From Sanguibacter keddieii (lineage in GTDB: Bacteria; Actinomycetota; Actinomycetes; Actinomycetales; Actinomycetaceae), in assembly GCF_001064145.1 (NCBI RefSeq), contig NZ_JVOJ01000025.1:1-37806 (forward strand): 37,806 nt of DNA, given 5' to 3'. A program made the position numbers and the translations under genes. Below are positions 31,153 through 37,806 of this stretch, piece after piece (position 1 is the first letter of the stretch; each line of letters begins with the position of its first letter). The notes under the pieces are model-generated. The model ran no database searches, was not told where the DNA came from, and saw only the letters and a program-made list of their open reading frames with translations.

Positions 31153-34100
31153 TCAGGCGATCGCCTTGCGCCGCTTGGTGGTGACCACAGTCATCACCAT
31201 CGCCCCGGTCATCAGCACAGCTGCGGCGCCGATGTAGGGGTAGATTCCGGTGCTGCCGGCCTTGGGCAGCTCGCCAACCTCGGTGTCCTTGACAACGATG
31301 GTGGCCTTGCGGGTTCCGGCTGCCAGGAAGCCCTGGGGGCCGGGGAGGCTGGAGGCCTCGGAGGAGAACGACTGGACGGCGCTCTTGGCCCACTTGGCGG
31401 AGTCCGTGAGGTCGTCCGCAAGCTCCACGGTCGTTCCGGAGCTGTTGCCGCGGGAGGCGGTCAGCGTGAACGCGATGGGCTTGGGCAGCAGGGAGTGTCC
31501 CGCGGGGGCCTTGGTCTCAACGAGCCAGTACATGGTGTCGAGGTTCAGGTCGTTGACGGACCAGTAGTAGCCGTCGGTCGCGGTCGCCTGGGTCAGGGTC
31601 TTGACCACGGTGGCGTTGGTGTCCGTGTTGGGGTTGGCGTTGTAGATCGCGAACTCGGCGCCCGACAGGGGGTACAGCGTGACTCCGTTGGGGCCCGTGT
31701 ACTGGTTCGAGGCATCCGCGAAGGTCTTGCCCGTGTTCTGCGTGCCGGCCTTCACCACCACGAAGTCGTGGGGAACGGTGGGGCCACAGGCCTTGTTGTT
31801 GCTCGTACCGTCGGAGTCCTTGCCGTTCTCAGCGAGGACCTCGTTGAAGAGGCCCTTGCCGGGAGCCAGCTCGTTGTTTCCGTTGATGGAGCAGGCCAGG
31901 TCGGCCTCGTTGTAGCCGGCGGCCGCAGTGTTGCGGACGACCGCGAAGCGGATCCAGTATTCCTTCGTGGCCCCCGGGGCCAGCTCGACGCCGTCGGTCA
32001 GCGTGTAGACGCCGTTCGTGGCGGTGGCGTTGGACGCGGAGTCCAGGCCGGCCTGGGTCTCGGCGATCTTCGCGGACTGGATTTCCAGGCCCTTGGCGAA
32101 GTCGGGCTTGTCGGTGAGCTTGCCGGTGTTGGCGGCCAGCGAGCCGTCGTTGGTGGCGACGATCTTGTAGTCCACGTTGAAGCTCGTGGCGCCGTTGGCG
32201 CCGCCGTTCGCCTCGATGGTCTTCTGGACGCGCAGCTTAGGGGCCTGGTATTCGTTGACGAACGTACAGGTGATGGGGGCTGCCTCGTTGGTGGCGGCGC
32301 CTCCGACGTTCTTGAAGTTGACGCCGCGCTCGGTCTTGGTCACGGCGACGTCTTCACCGATGCCGTTGACGCACTTGATGTCCTTGAGGCTCCACTTGTC
32401 CTCACCGCCGGTCGAGATGTCCTTCTCCGTGATGGTGAAGTCGGAGTTGCCGACCTCGAAGGGGATGAACGTCGAGTCGTACTTCGCCTGGTCCTCACCG
32501 AAGGCGGTGGGGGTCAGGGACGCAGCCGGGTCGGCTGCGGAGATGTACGAGGCCTTGGCGGGAGCGGAAGAAGCCGTGGGCTTCGTGACGGTCACCGTGC
32601 CGGTGGTCGCGGGGGTACGATCGGTGTTGTCGTGCCAGGTCGCGCCGGTCTCCACCGAGAAGTTGGCGGCAGGGATCGTCGGGTTGGCACCCGCCGGATC
32701 CTCGACGGCCTTCGCGATGCGCACGGAGCGCTCCTCGGTGATGACACCGTAGAGGCAGCCGTAGTTGACCGAGAGTTCCTGCGTGATGAAAGTGTCGGTG
32801 CGCTTGGCATCCGGAGCGGGGGTCTCCGGGCACTGGGCCGTCGGAATACTCTGAATATTCTCCGGGGTGATCAGCGTCCTGGGGTTGTCCGCGGGAACGA
32901 AGCCCCACAGCTGCAGGCGGTAGGTGCGACCGTTCTTCGTGAAGGTCTGGTCCGAGGTCGTCTTCGTCAGCTTCACGTTGTCCCACACGTAGGGGTTCTC
33001 GTTGACGTTACCCTTGGCGCCGGGCCACGTACGCGGCAGAACCTCGGGATGATCGGTACCCAGAGTGCTGGCGGGCTGTTCAGCACCCTTGTTGTAGTAC
33101 TGGCTGTACAGGTCGTACTCACCGTTGCCCTCGCCCACATACTTGACGCAGTACATGCGTCCGGACTGGGTTTCGGGCTTGTTGACGTAGCCCTGGGAGC
33201 GGTCGGCCGCGTTGACCGGGTCCGGCTCGTAGGCGGGGCCAATGAAGGAACCGGAGGGCGTGTAGCCGGGGGTACCGTACTTGCCACCTTCAAGGAGCCA
33301 GTCGCGGGGCCACTTACCTTCGATCTGCTGGGTCGCGGGCCAACCGTTGAGCCCAAAGCTGGAGGAGCAGGTGCCCGTGCCAGGCTCGCCGGCCGTCTTC
33401 ACGTAGGCTCCGCCCTTGCGGTAGATGATCGTCGTCGCCAGGGTGTTGGACGTCTCCTGGTTGACGAAGGGGAAGTTCTCAGGCGTGCTGCCGACCAGAT
33501 CCGGGAGCGTGAGATTCAGGCTCGAGTGCAGGAACTGCTTGACATTTGCGCCGCCACGGATCGGCAGGTTGTTGTGACGGATGGCGCCGAGCAGGAAGGT
33601 CTGACCCGGCTGGACGGTGCCCGGGTCGTTCGGCTTAAAGCCGATAGCGGACTGGCCATTCACCCAGATCGTGCCGTCGCCACCATTCTTCCACTGTTCA
33701 TAGTGGGCCTGCATCCACTTTTCACTGTCGGTCCTCCGCGCCGGATTCTCATCCCACTTCCAGGGCCAGCCGCGGGCGATGTACGTCCAGGCATCGTTAT
33801 TCTTCGCGTACTCGCCGCCAAGGAACGTCGTCGTCGGGGCGGCGCCCGTCCTGATCCTGTCAGCAGGCTTGTCGCTCATGGCCTTGACGATGCCGTAGCG
33901 GATGAAGTTGTCGGGAAGGCTGGTGGTCGTGTCCGTCGCGGACGCGTTGACGAAACCCGTTCCCATGTTGGCGCGAACGGGGCCAACGTTAATACCGGCG
34001 GAGGGCTGCTCCTGGGCGGCGTGCGCGACCTCAGGGGCGGCGACCTGGGAGACGACCAGCGTACCGGTGGCGGTTGCCACGACGGCCAGGGCGGCCAGGG

Positions 34101-34164
34101 CGCGGGATGCTGCTCCTGTTCGCTTGGTCCGCGCGTGGCCCGCGCGCGCTCGACTCGTTGCCAT
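31153..34164 (-). CDS. Pilus tip or accessory adhesin with LPKAG sorting signal
   Basis: 1003 residues. It probably sits at the tip of the pilus and binds a host or bacterial partner. The signal peptide covers about 1-50 (AEVAHA-type end). The N-terminal half is unlike the pilin and is the likely binding domain (GYVNKPETQSGRMYCVKYVG, GVITEERSVRIAKAVEDP). The second half has repeated SpaA/DUF5979-like beta domains. The sorting signal LPKAG begins at residue 966, with a hydrophobic segment and KRRKAIA after it; it is a variant of LPxTG. ATG 34164 has the ribosome binding site AAGGAGAACG. The longer in-frame start at 34281 lies in the AT-rich promoter zone and is unlikely. The binding target is unknown. 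Confidence 0.9.
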   Translation of the reverse strand: MATSRARAGHARTKRTGAASRALAALAVVATATGTLVVSQVAAPEVAHAAQEQPSAGINVGPVRANMGTGFVNASATDTTTSLPDNFIRYGIVKAMSDKPADRIRTGAAPTTTFLGGEYAKNNDAWTYIARGWPWKWDENPARRTDSEKWMQAHYEQWKNGGDGTIWVNGQSAIGFKPNDPGTVQPGQTFLLGAIRHNNLPIRGGANVKQFLHSSLNLTLPDLVGSTPENFPFVNQETSNTLATTIIYRKGGAYVKTAGEPGTGTCSSSFGLNGWPATQQIEGKWPRDWLLEGGKYGTPGYTPSGSFIGPAYEPDPVNAADRSQGYVNKPETQSGRMYCVKYVGEGNGEYDLYSQYYNKGAEQPASTLGTDHPEVLPRTWPGAKGNVNENPYVWDNVKLTKTTSDQTFTKNGRTYRLQLWGFVPADNPRTLITPENIQSIPTAQCPETPAPDAKRTDTFITQELSVNYGCLYGVITEERSVRIAKAVEDPAGANPTIPAANFSVETGATWHDNTDRTPATTGTVTVTKPTASSAPAKASYISAADPAASLTPTAFGEDQAKYDSTFIPFEVGNSDFTITEKDISTGGEDKWSLKDIKCVNGIGEDVAVTKTERGVNFKNVGGAATNEAAPITCTFVNEYQAPKLRVQKTIEANGGANGATSFNVDYKIVATNDGSLAANTGKLTDKPDFAKGLEIQSAKIAETQAGLDSASNATATNGVYTLTDGVELAPGATKEYWIRFAVVRNTAAAGYNEADLACSINGNNELAPGKGLFNEVLAENGKDSDGTSNNKACGPTVPHDFVVVKAGTQNTGKTFADASNQYTGPNGVTLYPLSGAEFAIYNANPNTDTNATVVKTLTQATATDGYYWSVNDLNLDTMYWLVETKAPAGHSLLPKPIAFTLTASRGNSSGTTVELADDLTDSAKWAKSAVQSFSSEASSLPGPQGFLAAGTRKATIVVKDTEVGELPKAGSTGIYPYIGAAAVLMTGAMVMTVVTTKRRKAIA

Positions 34165-34291
34165 CAATCGTTCTCCTTGAGGACTCTTGCTTCGCTGTGT
34201 CGCACTCGGAGGGACATCCCGAGAGGTTTTTCCACAACCTTGATGACATTCAGCGTACGACGCGGTTACTAAATAATGCAACCCATTTTCC

Positions 34292-34606
34292 TCAGCTTTG
34301 TGAGTGGGGTAGCTTACAGAAAAATAGTAAAGCTACATTTCCGCAGCGCAATGCGGTTTTACCTACTGGTTTCAATCTATGAAAACATGCTTTTTCAGCG
34401 ATTTTCATCTTTTTTAACGGCTGGCAACAAATCATATTGTGGAATTTTGCAGCACTTGACACATCCTCAACAATCAACCGATAGTCCCATTCCCGAACCG
34501 GTGTCATCCTCAAAGCGTCAAGCATCGCAACGAAAACCCTTTGCCCTGTCATCCACTCACGCCCAAACTTCTTCCCGCCTGCGAAAACATAGGACTTCAG
34601 TCCCAT
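34292..34606 (-). CDS. Doubtful 104-residue reading frame, possible gene remnant
   Basis: The frame could encode a basic protein with a plausible start (MGLKSYVFAGGKKFGREWMT) and an amphipathic stretch (QRVFVAMLDALRMTPVREWD). I recognise no family. Its base composition is much lower in GC than real genes here. The 3' half runs across the AT-rich zone and a hairpin that more likely serve the pilus promoter. It may be the decayed 5' part of a transferred gene. Because the rest of the frame is irregular, confidence is low. Confidence 0.22.
   Translation of the reverse strand: MGLKSYVFAGGKKFGREWMTGQRVFVAMLDALRMTPVREWDYRLIVEDVSSAAKFHNMICCQPLKKMKIAEKACFHRLKPVGKTALRCGNVALLFFCKLPHSQS
34309..34336. 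promoter_or_regulatory. Inverted repeat GTAGCTTAC/GTAAAGCTAC upstream of the pilus operon
   Basis: Nine paired bases with one bulged A flank an AT-rich 9-base loop. It lies about 150 bp upstream of the pilus tip gene in the AT-rich zone and could be a regulator site. Confidence 0.4.
34456..34485 (+). promoter_or_regulatory. Candidate promoter TTGACA-18-GATAGT, plus strand
   Basis: TTGACA at 34456-34461 is a perfect -35 hexamer. GATAGT at 34480-34485 matches four of six -10 bases at 18-bp spacing. It points toward sdaA but lies over 1 kb upstream of it, so it may drive an unrecognised RNA. Confidence 0.35.
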
Positions 34607-34649
34607 CTAGGCCCCAGAAACTCCCAGGCGCACTCATCCGCACCACATC

Positions 34650-34795
34650 CGCACCCCCGATGCGCCCCAGCCACACCCCCGATGCGCCCCAGCCACGCCC
34701 CCGATGCATCCCCAGCCACGCCCCCAGACACACCCCCGATGCGCCCCTCCCTCCGCACCCACACTCCCTCCGCACCCACACTCCCTCCTCACCCC
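34650..34795 (+). repeat. Degenerate 22-bp repeats CCCCGATGCGCCCCAGCCAC
   Basis: Four or five imperfect units around CCCGATGCGCCCCAGCCAC are followed by three short units of CTCCGCACCCACACTCC. It adjoins the left arm of the palindromic element at 34800. Confidence 0.6.
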
Positions 34796-34799
34796 AAAG

Positions 34800-34905
34800 T
34801 CGCACGTAATTCCTCCAGGGCTCTATTCCCCGATAGCTCGAAAACCGCGGAATATCAACGATCTGATTTCAAAACCTGAAACACCCTCAGGGGAATTACG
34901 TGCGA
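34800..34905 (-). repeat. 106-bp palindromic element, copy 10 (reverse)
   Basis: On the minus strand the linker reads CAGATCGTTGATATTCCGCG. The first hairpin TTTCAG/TTGAAA has a G-T pair, and the variable hairpin is GCTAT/ATAG(A)GC. It lies between divergent genes. Confidence 0.87.
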
Positions 34906-34965
34906 AATTGCTGGGCAGCGCCCGCGTGAGCCCGCACAGAGGCCACCGCGCCCAGGCTGCAACAC

Positions 34966-35089
34966 ATCCGGATAGGTAACAAACATCCGGATAGGTAACG
35001 AAGATCCGGATAGCTTAATAACCTATCCGGATGCGCATAACCTATCCGGATGCGCATAACCTATCCGGATAGCGGCAACCTATCCGGAT
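34966..35089. repeat. Iteron-like array: seven ATCCGGAT palindromes on a 19-bp period
   Basis: ATCCGGAT starts at 34966, 34985, 35004, 35025, 35044, 35063 and 35082. The steps are 19, 19, 21, 19, 19 and 19 bases. In the first three units the palindrome is followed by AGGTAAC-like sequence; in the last four it is preceded by AACCT, the inverted form. The array thus has two halves facing each other across AGCTTAATAACCT. It lies about 460 bp upstream of sdaA and 800 bp upstream of the pilus operon. It could be a binding array for a regulator or a copy-number-variable tandem repeat. Confidence 0.85.
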
Positions 35090-35122
35090 GCGCCCACACT
35101 CTCCGCATACCCCACGCGGAAT

Positions 35123-35322
35123 GCGGCGGCAGGGCCAGGGCAAGCACACGCGCACCAAGCCCCGCCCGAAGGCCGTCGCGGGGCCTGCGGGGCCAGGCCG
35201 CGGGGCCTGCGGGGCCAGGCCGCGGTGCCGGTGGGCGGCGGCAGGGCCAGGGCAAGCGCACCAAGCCCCGCTCGATTGGAGGCCGCCGCGGGGCCTGCAG
35301 GGCCTGGCCGCGGTGCCGGAGG
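35123..35322 (+). repeat. GC-rich tandem units of 111 and 89 bp
   Basis: Each unit begins GCGGCGGCAGGGCCAGGGCA, continues with GCACCAAGCCCCGC and ends with GGGGCCTGC and GGCCGCGGTGCCGG. Unit starts are 35123, 35234 and, for the next partial unit, 35323. Unit 1 has an internal duplication of GGGGCCAGGCCGC. Confidence 0.75.
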
Positions 35323-35495
35323 GCGGCGGAAGGGCCAGGGCGGGCCTCGAGATCGACCACTCCGAGCGAAGCTCGCGTGTGGCGATCTCGCGGGCGGGCC
35401 GCCGCCCTCCGGCACACACAGCGGCCCGGCCCATTCAGGCAGGCCACGCGGCGGCCGGAGATCTGACGGGCCACCGCCCACGGGCGCACCAAGCA
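35323..35495. repeat. GC-rich modular repeat with GAGCGAAGCTC hairpin, copy 2
   Basis: The hairpin CGAGCGAAGCTCG lies at 35363-35375. Here the outer stem is GAGATCG with CGATCTC and CCAC with GTGG, unlike copy 1 but paired. Downstream modules GGGCGGGCCGCCGCCC, CACACAGCGGCCCGGCCC and CCGCCCACGGGCGCAC match copy 1 (11205-11345). Confidence 0.65.
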
Positions 35496-35533
35496 GCCAC
35501 AGCCACAACAGGCAGCGCCCCGGGCGGCTGCTG

Positions 35534-35539
35534 CACAAT
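35534..35539 (+). promoter_or_regulatory. Candidate -10 box CACAAT of a leaderless sdaA transcript
   Basis: CACAAT is followed by AGTCCCC and the ATG at 35547. The PfkB kinase has the same layout. No ribosome binding site is present. Confidence 0.45.
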
Positions 35540-35546
35540 AGTCCCC

Positions 35547-37283
35547 ATGGATCTTCGCCCCGTTGCCCTCGGCGCATCTGTTACGACGTACGACCCGTCG
35601 CGCCCCACGCCCGCTGCTATCGTCTCGGGCGAGGTGGCCGCGCACGATGCGCCGCACCCGCTGTCGGTCTTCGACATGTTCCGCATTGGTATCGGGCCGT
35701 CCTCGTCGCACACGGTGGGTCCGATGCGCGCGGGCCTGGCCTTCACGACGGAGCTGACGACGCTGAAGCCGCCCTCTCACATCACGATTGACCTGTTCGG
35801 GTCGCTGGGCGCGACGGGCCGCGGCCACTCGACGGACCGCGCGGTCCTCCTCGGCCTGGCGGGCTACGCCCCGGAGACTGTGGACATCGAGACGGTGGAG
35901 TCCATCCTGCCGGCCCTGGCCTCGTCGAACATGCTGACGCTGCCCAGCGGCACGCAGGTGCCCCTCAACATCGCCGAGGACGTGCGTTTCATACCGCGCA
36001 CTGTCCTGCCCTATCACGTGAACGCGCTGACGATCACGGCCTCCGACGAGGACGGTGCCACCATCCTGGAGCGCACCTATTACTCGGTGGGCGGCGGCTT
36101 CGTCATGATTCAGACGAATGACGACCCGCGCAACCCGGAGGTGTCCTCGCTGGCGACGAGCCAGGCGGGTGTCGGCATCGATATTCCTGCGCCGCACCCC
36201 TTCGCGTCGGGCGCGCAGCTGCTCGCCGCGTGCGACGCGTCCGGCCTGAGCATCGCGGAGCTCGTTCGCAGCAACGAGGAGGCGGTGCGCCCCCGCGAGA
36301 CCGTCGACGCCTACCTGGATCGCATCGCCGACACGATGTTCGACTGCGTGGACGCGGGCACGTCGGCGGCGGGCATCCTGCCGGGCGGCTTGGACGTGCC
36401 GCGCCGCGCCCGCGCACTCGCCGGCCAGCTCGCGGAGCGCCTGACGGGCCCATCTTCTTCGTCGGACGAGGCCGGGGCCTCCTCAGGCGCATCTCCTGCG
36501 GACGGTGTGCGCTCCCCCGCGCGCGCCTGGGTGTCGACCCTGGCCGACCCGATGCGAGCGATGGACTGGGTGAACCTCTTTGCCTTGGCCGTCAACGAGG
36601 AGAACGCGGCCGGCCACCGCGTCGTGACGGCGCCAACGAACGGCGCGGCCGGCGTCATCCCCGCGGTCCTGGGCTACCTGGTGACGCACTGCCCGGAGAC
36701 AGGGTCGACGCCCGGCGTGGCGGCGGGGCCTGAGACCGAGGACGGCGCGGTCACCCCACTGGCGCACATCCGCATGACGGCGGACTCCTCCAAGGCTTGC
36801 TCGGATGATCCCGCCTCGCCCGAGGCGTGCGCGGCTCGCCGCCGCGCCCTCGTGCACGACTTCCTGCTGGCGGCGACGGCGATCGGCGCCCTTATTAAGA
36901 CCAACGCGTCCATCGCGGGTGCCGAGGTCGGCTGCCAGGGCGAGGTCGGGTCGGCCTCGGCGATGGCGGCCGCCGGCCTGGCGCAAGCCCTCGGCGGCAC
37001 CCCGCAGCAGGTCGAGAACGCGGCGGAGATCGCGATGGAGCACTCGCTGGGCCTCACGTGCGACCCGGTGGCGGGCCTCGTACAGGTGCCGTGCATCGAG
37101 CGCAACGCGATCGCGGCCGTCAAGGCGATCAACGCGGCGCGCATGGCCCTGTGGGGTGACGGCCGCCACACGGTGAGCCTGGACGTCGTCATCGAGACGA
37201 TGCGCCAGACCGGCAACGACATGCTCTCGAAGTACAAAGAGACGTCCGAGGGCGGCCTGGCCGTCAACGTCGTCGAGTGCTGA
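35547..37283 (+). CDS. sdaA: L-serine dehydratase, one-chain iron-sulfur type
   Basis: 578 residues. It converts L-serine to pyruvate and ammonia using an oxygen-sensitive 4Fe-4S cluster. The N-terminal beta domain has [19 protein letters not shown]; the C-terminal alpha domain has three cluster cysteines in [33 protein letters not shown] and [14 protein letters not shown]. An insert of about 25 residues, [19 protein letters not shown], precedes the alpha domain and is encoded over the dispersed motif. A second insert ([15 protein letters not shown]) lies in the alpha domain. ATG 35547 was chosen because the SDH beta domain begins soon after it; the open frame upstream is repeat DNA. No ribosome binding site is present. 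Confidence 0.94.
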   Translation: MDLRPVALGASVTTYDPSRPTPAAIVSGEVAAHDAPHPLSVFDMFRIGIGPSSSHTVGPMRAGLAFTTELTTLKPPSHITIDLFGSLGATGRGHSTDRAVLLGLAGYAPETVDIETVESILPALASSNMLTLPSGTQVPLNIAEDVRFIPRTVLPYHVNALTITASDEDGATILERTYYSVGGGFVMIQTNDDPRNPEVSSLATSQAGVGIDIPAPHPFASGAQLLAACDASGLSIAELVRSNEEAVRPRETVDAYLDRIADTMFDCVDAGTSAAGILPGGLDVPRRARALAGQLAERLTGPSSSSDEAGASSGASPADGVRSPARAWVSTLADPMRAMDWVNLFALAVNEENAAGHRVVTAPTNGAAGVIPAVLGYLVTHCPETGSTPGVAAGPETEDGAVTPLAHIRMTADSSKACSDDPASPEACAARRRALVHDFLLAATAIGALIKTNASIAGAEVGCQGEVGSASAMAAAGLAQALGGTPQQVENAAEIAMEHSLGLTCDPVAGLVQVPCIERNAIAAVKAINAARMALWGDGRHTVSLDVVIETMRQTGNDMLSKYKETSEGGLAVNVVEC

Positions 37284-37443
37284 GGCCTGCCTGGGCGGGC
37301 TGGCAACGGAGCCTCGAGACGGCGTGGATCACCCTCAGCACGCCGAGCAGCACTGGTGTGGAACGCGCGCGAAGCAGGCATTGCCTGGCTGCGGTGCCGA
37401 CCACGGTGGCGGTCTGGGACGGCAGGGCCGGCGCGGATAAATT

Positions 37444-37549
37444 CCGCATGCAATTCCCCCAAGGCGTGAATCGCCGCAAGCTACAAAACATTGGAATGAC
37501 AACGATCTGACGTCAAAGGCCGAAATACACTCAGGGGAATTGCATGCGA
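37444..37549 (-). repeat. 106-bp palindromic element, copy 11 (reverse, ATGC arm type)
   Basis: Arms CCGCATGCAATT (one mismatch at the first base) and AATTGCATGCGA. Inside it is the most divergent copy: the first hairpin is decayed, but CAGATCGTTG is kept and a variable hairpin GGCG/CGCC is present. Confidence 0.82.
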
Positions 37550-37636
37550 AATTACTTTGGTTCGTCGCCGTTGTCGCCCGCGCGTTCGTTACCGCGCACG
37601 TTAACCCGCCTGGTGGTGGCTCGGCCGGGTCGTCAT

Positions 37637-37720
37637 CAAACGGGGGAAATGGCGTCATTAGAGGTACGACACGCCGACGACACGCAGCCAACCAGCTTCT
37701 AATGCTGCAAAACCCCCACC
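37637..37720 (-). repeat. 83-bp imperfect palindrome, right copy (inverted)
   Basis: Its reverse complement aligns with 683-765 from GGTGGGGGTTTTGCAGCATT to CCCCCGTTTG with one length difference. As on the left, it lies on the outer side of a palindromic element. Confidence 0.7.
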
Positions 37721-37806
37721 GCAGCCAGCCTCGTGCGCCACGTCGCCTACAAGACCTGTGCACAGGGCCGATTGGCGCGACAACGTGGCGACGTTGAAAC
37801 CAACAA

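Larger units (their letters stand above)
34165..35546. other. 1.4-kb gene-poor spacer between the pilus operon and sdaA
   Basis: This divergent spacer starts with an AT-rich zone (about 34180-34480) that must hold the pilus promoter. It also holds an inverted repeat (34309-34336), a possible plus-strand promoter (34456-34485), a doubtful minus-strand reading frame (34292-34606), 22-bp repeats (about 34650-34795), a palindromic element (34800-34905), the 19-bp-period iteron-like array (34966-35089), tandem GC-rich units (35123-35322 and on) and finally a leaderless promoter for sdaA. Confidence 0.75.
37284..37806. other. Gene-free right end of the window
   Basis: After sdaA come a stem of GGCGTG (37321-37326) with CACGCC (37339-37344), which may be its terminator, a module GGCTGCGGTGCCG shared with the GC-rich repeats, a palindromic element (37444-37549) and the inverted 83-bp palindrome (37637-37720). 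No gene is supported. Confidence 0.65.

Noticed and set aside
31144-34272. A plus-strand open frame of 1042 codons antisense to the pilus tip gene
   Set aside because: It is the mirror frame of a real GC-rich gene, is rich in Gly, Val and Arg as expected for such a shadow, and has no domain or start context.
34966-35089. The ATCCGGAT array as a CRISPR array
   Set aside because: The period is 19 bases with no room for 30-base spacers, the interspersed bases are nearly repeated, and no cas gene is present.
35088-35546. An N-terminal extension of the serine dehydratase frame
   Set aside because: The extra 153 codons cover tandem GC-rich repeats and the promoter box. The enzyme family starts near the ATG at 35547.
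817-37549. The 105-bp elements as ordinary intrinsic terminators
   Set aside because: Copies lie in divergent spacers and upstream of genes, in both orientations, have no consistent T-run and share internal sequence that a terminator does not need. Some may still terminate transcripts locally.
817-37549. The 105-bp elements as REP sequences of a RAYT transposase
   Set aside because: The usual GTAG-type tetranucleotide next to the palindrome is missing, the element is much longer, and no RAYT gene is seen in the window.
1-37806. tRNA or rRNA genes
   Set aside because: No cloverleaf with a GTTCGAATC-type arm and no ribosomal RNA sequence was recognised in any spacer by eye.

Overview
The window is about 37.8 kb of GC-rich DNA with short operons, many starts without a Shine-Dalgarno sequence, and an Actinomyces-type sortase-assembled pilus operon. 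Together with a Ccc1/VIT fusion, a DesK/DesR-type signalling locus, an HrpA helicase and a CcdA-thioredoxin fusion, this points to an actinobacterium of the Actinomycetaceae (Actinomyces/Schaalia type). That assignment is inference from gene content; no marker gene such as 16S rRNA is present.

Layout. 1-618 is the 3' part of an IS3-family transposase. 1015-4461 is an ABC-2 exporter (ATPase, permease) with a DesK-type histidine kinase and LuxR-type response regulator. 4476-5093 is a toxin-antitoxin pair (ribbon-helix-helix-like antitoxin, Doc-type toxin) behind a perfect 19-bp operator. On the minus strand follow a VanZ-like protein, a membrane-anchored HNH nuclease, an amino-acid permease and a TRIC/UPF0126 protein. 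9291-10364 is a PfkB-type kinase. 10365-11362 is a gene-free kilobase packed with repeats. Then come an alpha/beta hydrolase that has lost its nucleophile, a YtxH-like protein coupled to a ferritin-VIT metal exporter, an ADP-ribosylglycohydrolase, a giant HrpA helicase coupled to a SprT-like protease, a phosphoribosyltransferase coupled to a P-loop kinase, a CcdA-thioredoxin fusion, a secreted unknown protein, a DUF559-type nuclease-like protein, a low-molecular-weight phosphatase and a nucleosidase. 28144-34164 is the pilus operon (tip adhesin, backbone pilin, sortase C). 35547-37283 is a one-chain L-serine dehydratase.

The most unusual content is between the genes. Eleven copies of a 105-107 bp palindromic element occupy eleven different spacers, in both orientations. 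All share terminal arms TCGCACGTAATT or TCGCATGCAATT, and the two arms always change together. Inside are a conserved small hairpin, a conserved linker, and a second hairpin whose sequence varies while its pairing is often kept. This is the best candidate in the window for an undescribed system: a structured RNA family or a non-autonomous mobile palindrome.

Other repeats accompany it: a seven-copy iteron-like array of ATCCGGAT on a 19-bp period; two arrays with a 42-bp period, one of them inverted tail to tail; a roughly 14-bp dispersed motif GACGAGGCCGGGGC that also lies inside coding sequences as DEAGA or APASS linkers; a GC-rich modular repeat; and an 83-bp palindrome present in inverted orientation near both ends of the window. 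Several genes share an AGACTGG-like or CAAT-like -10 box 6-9 bases before the start codon and have no ribosome binding site, which suggests leaderless transcripts.
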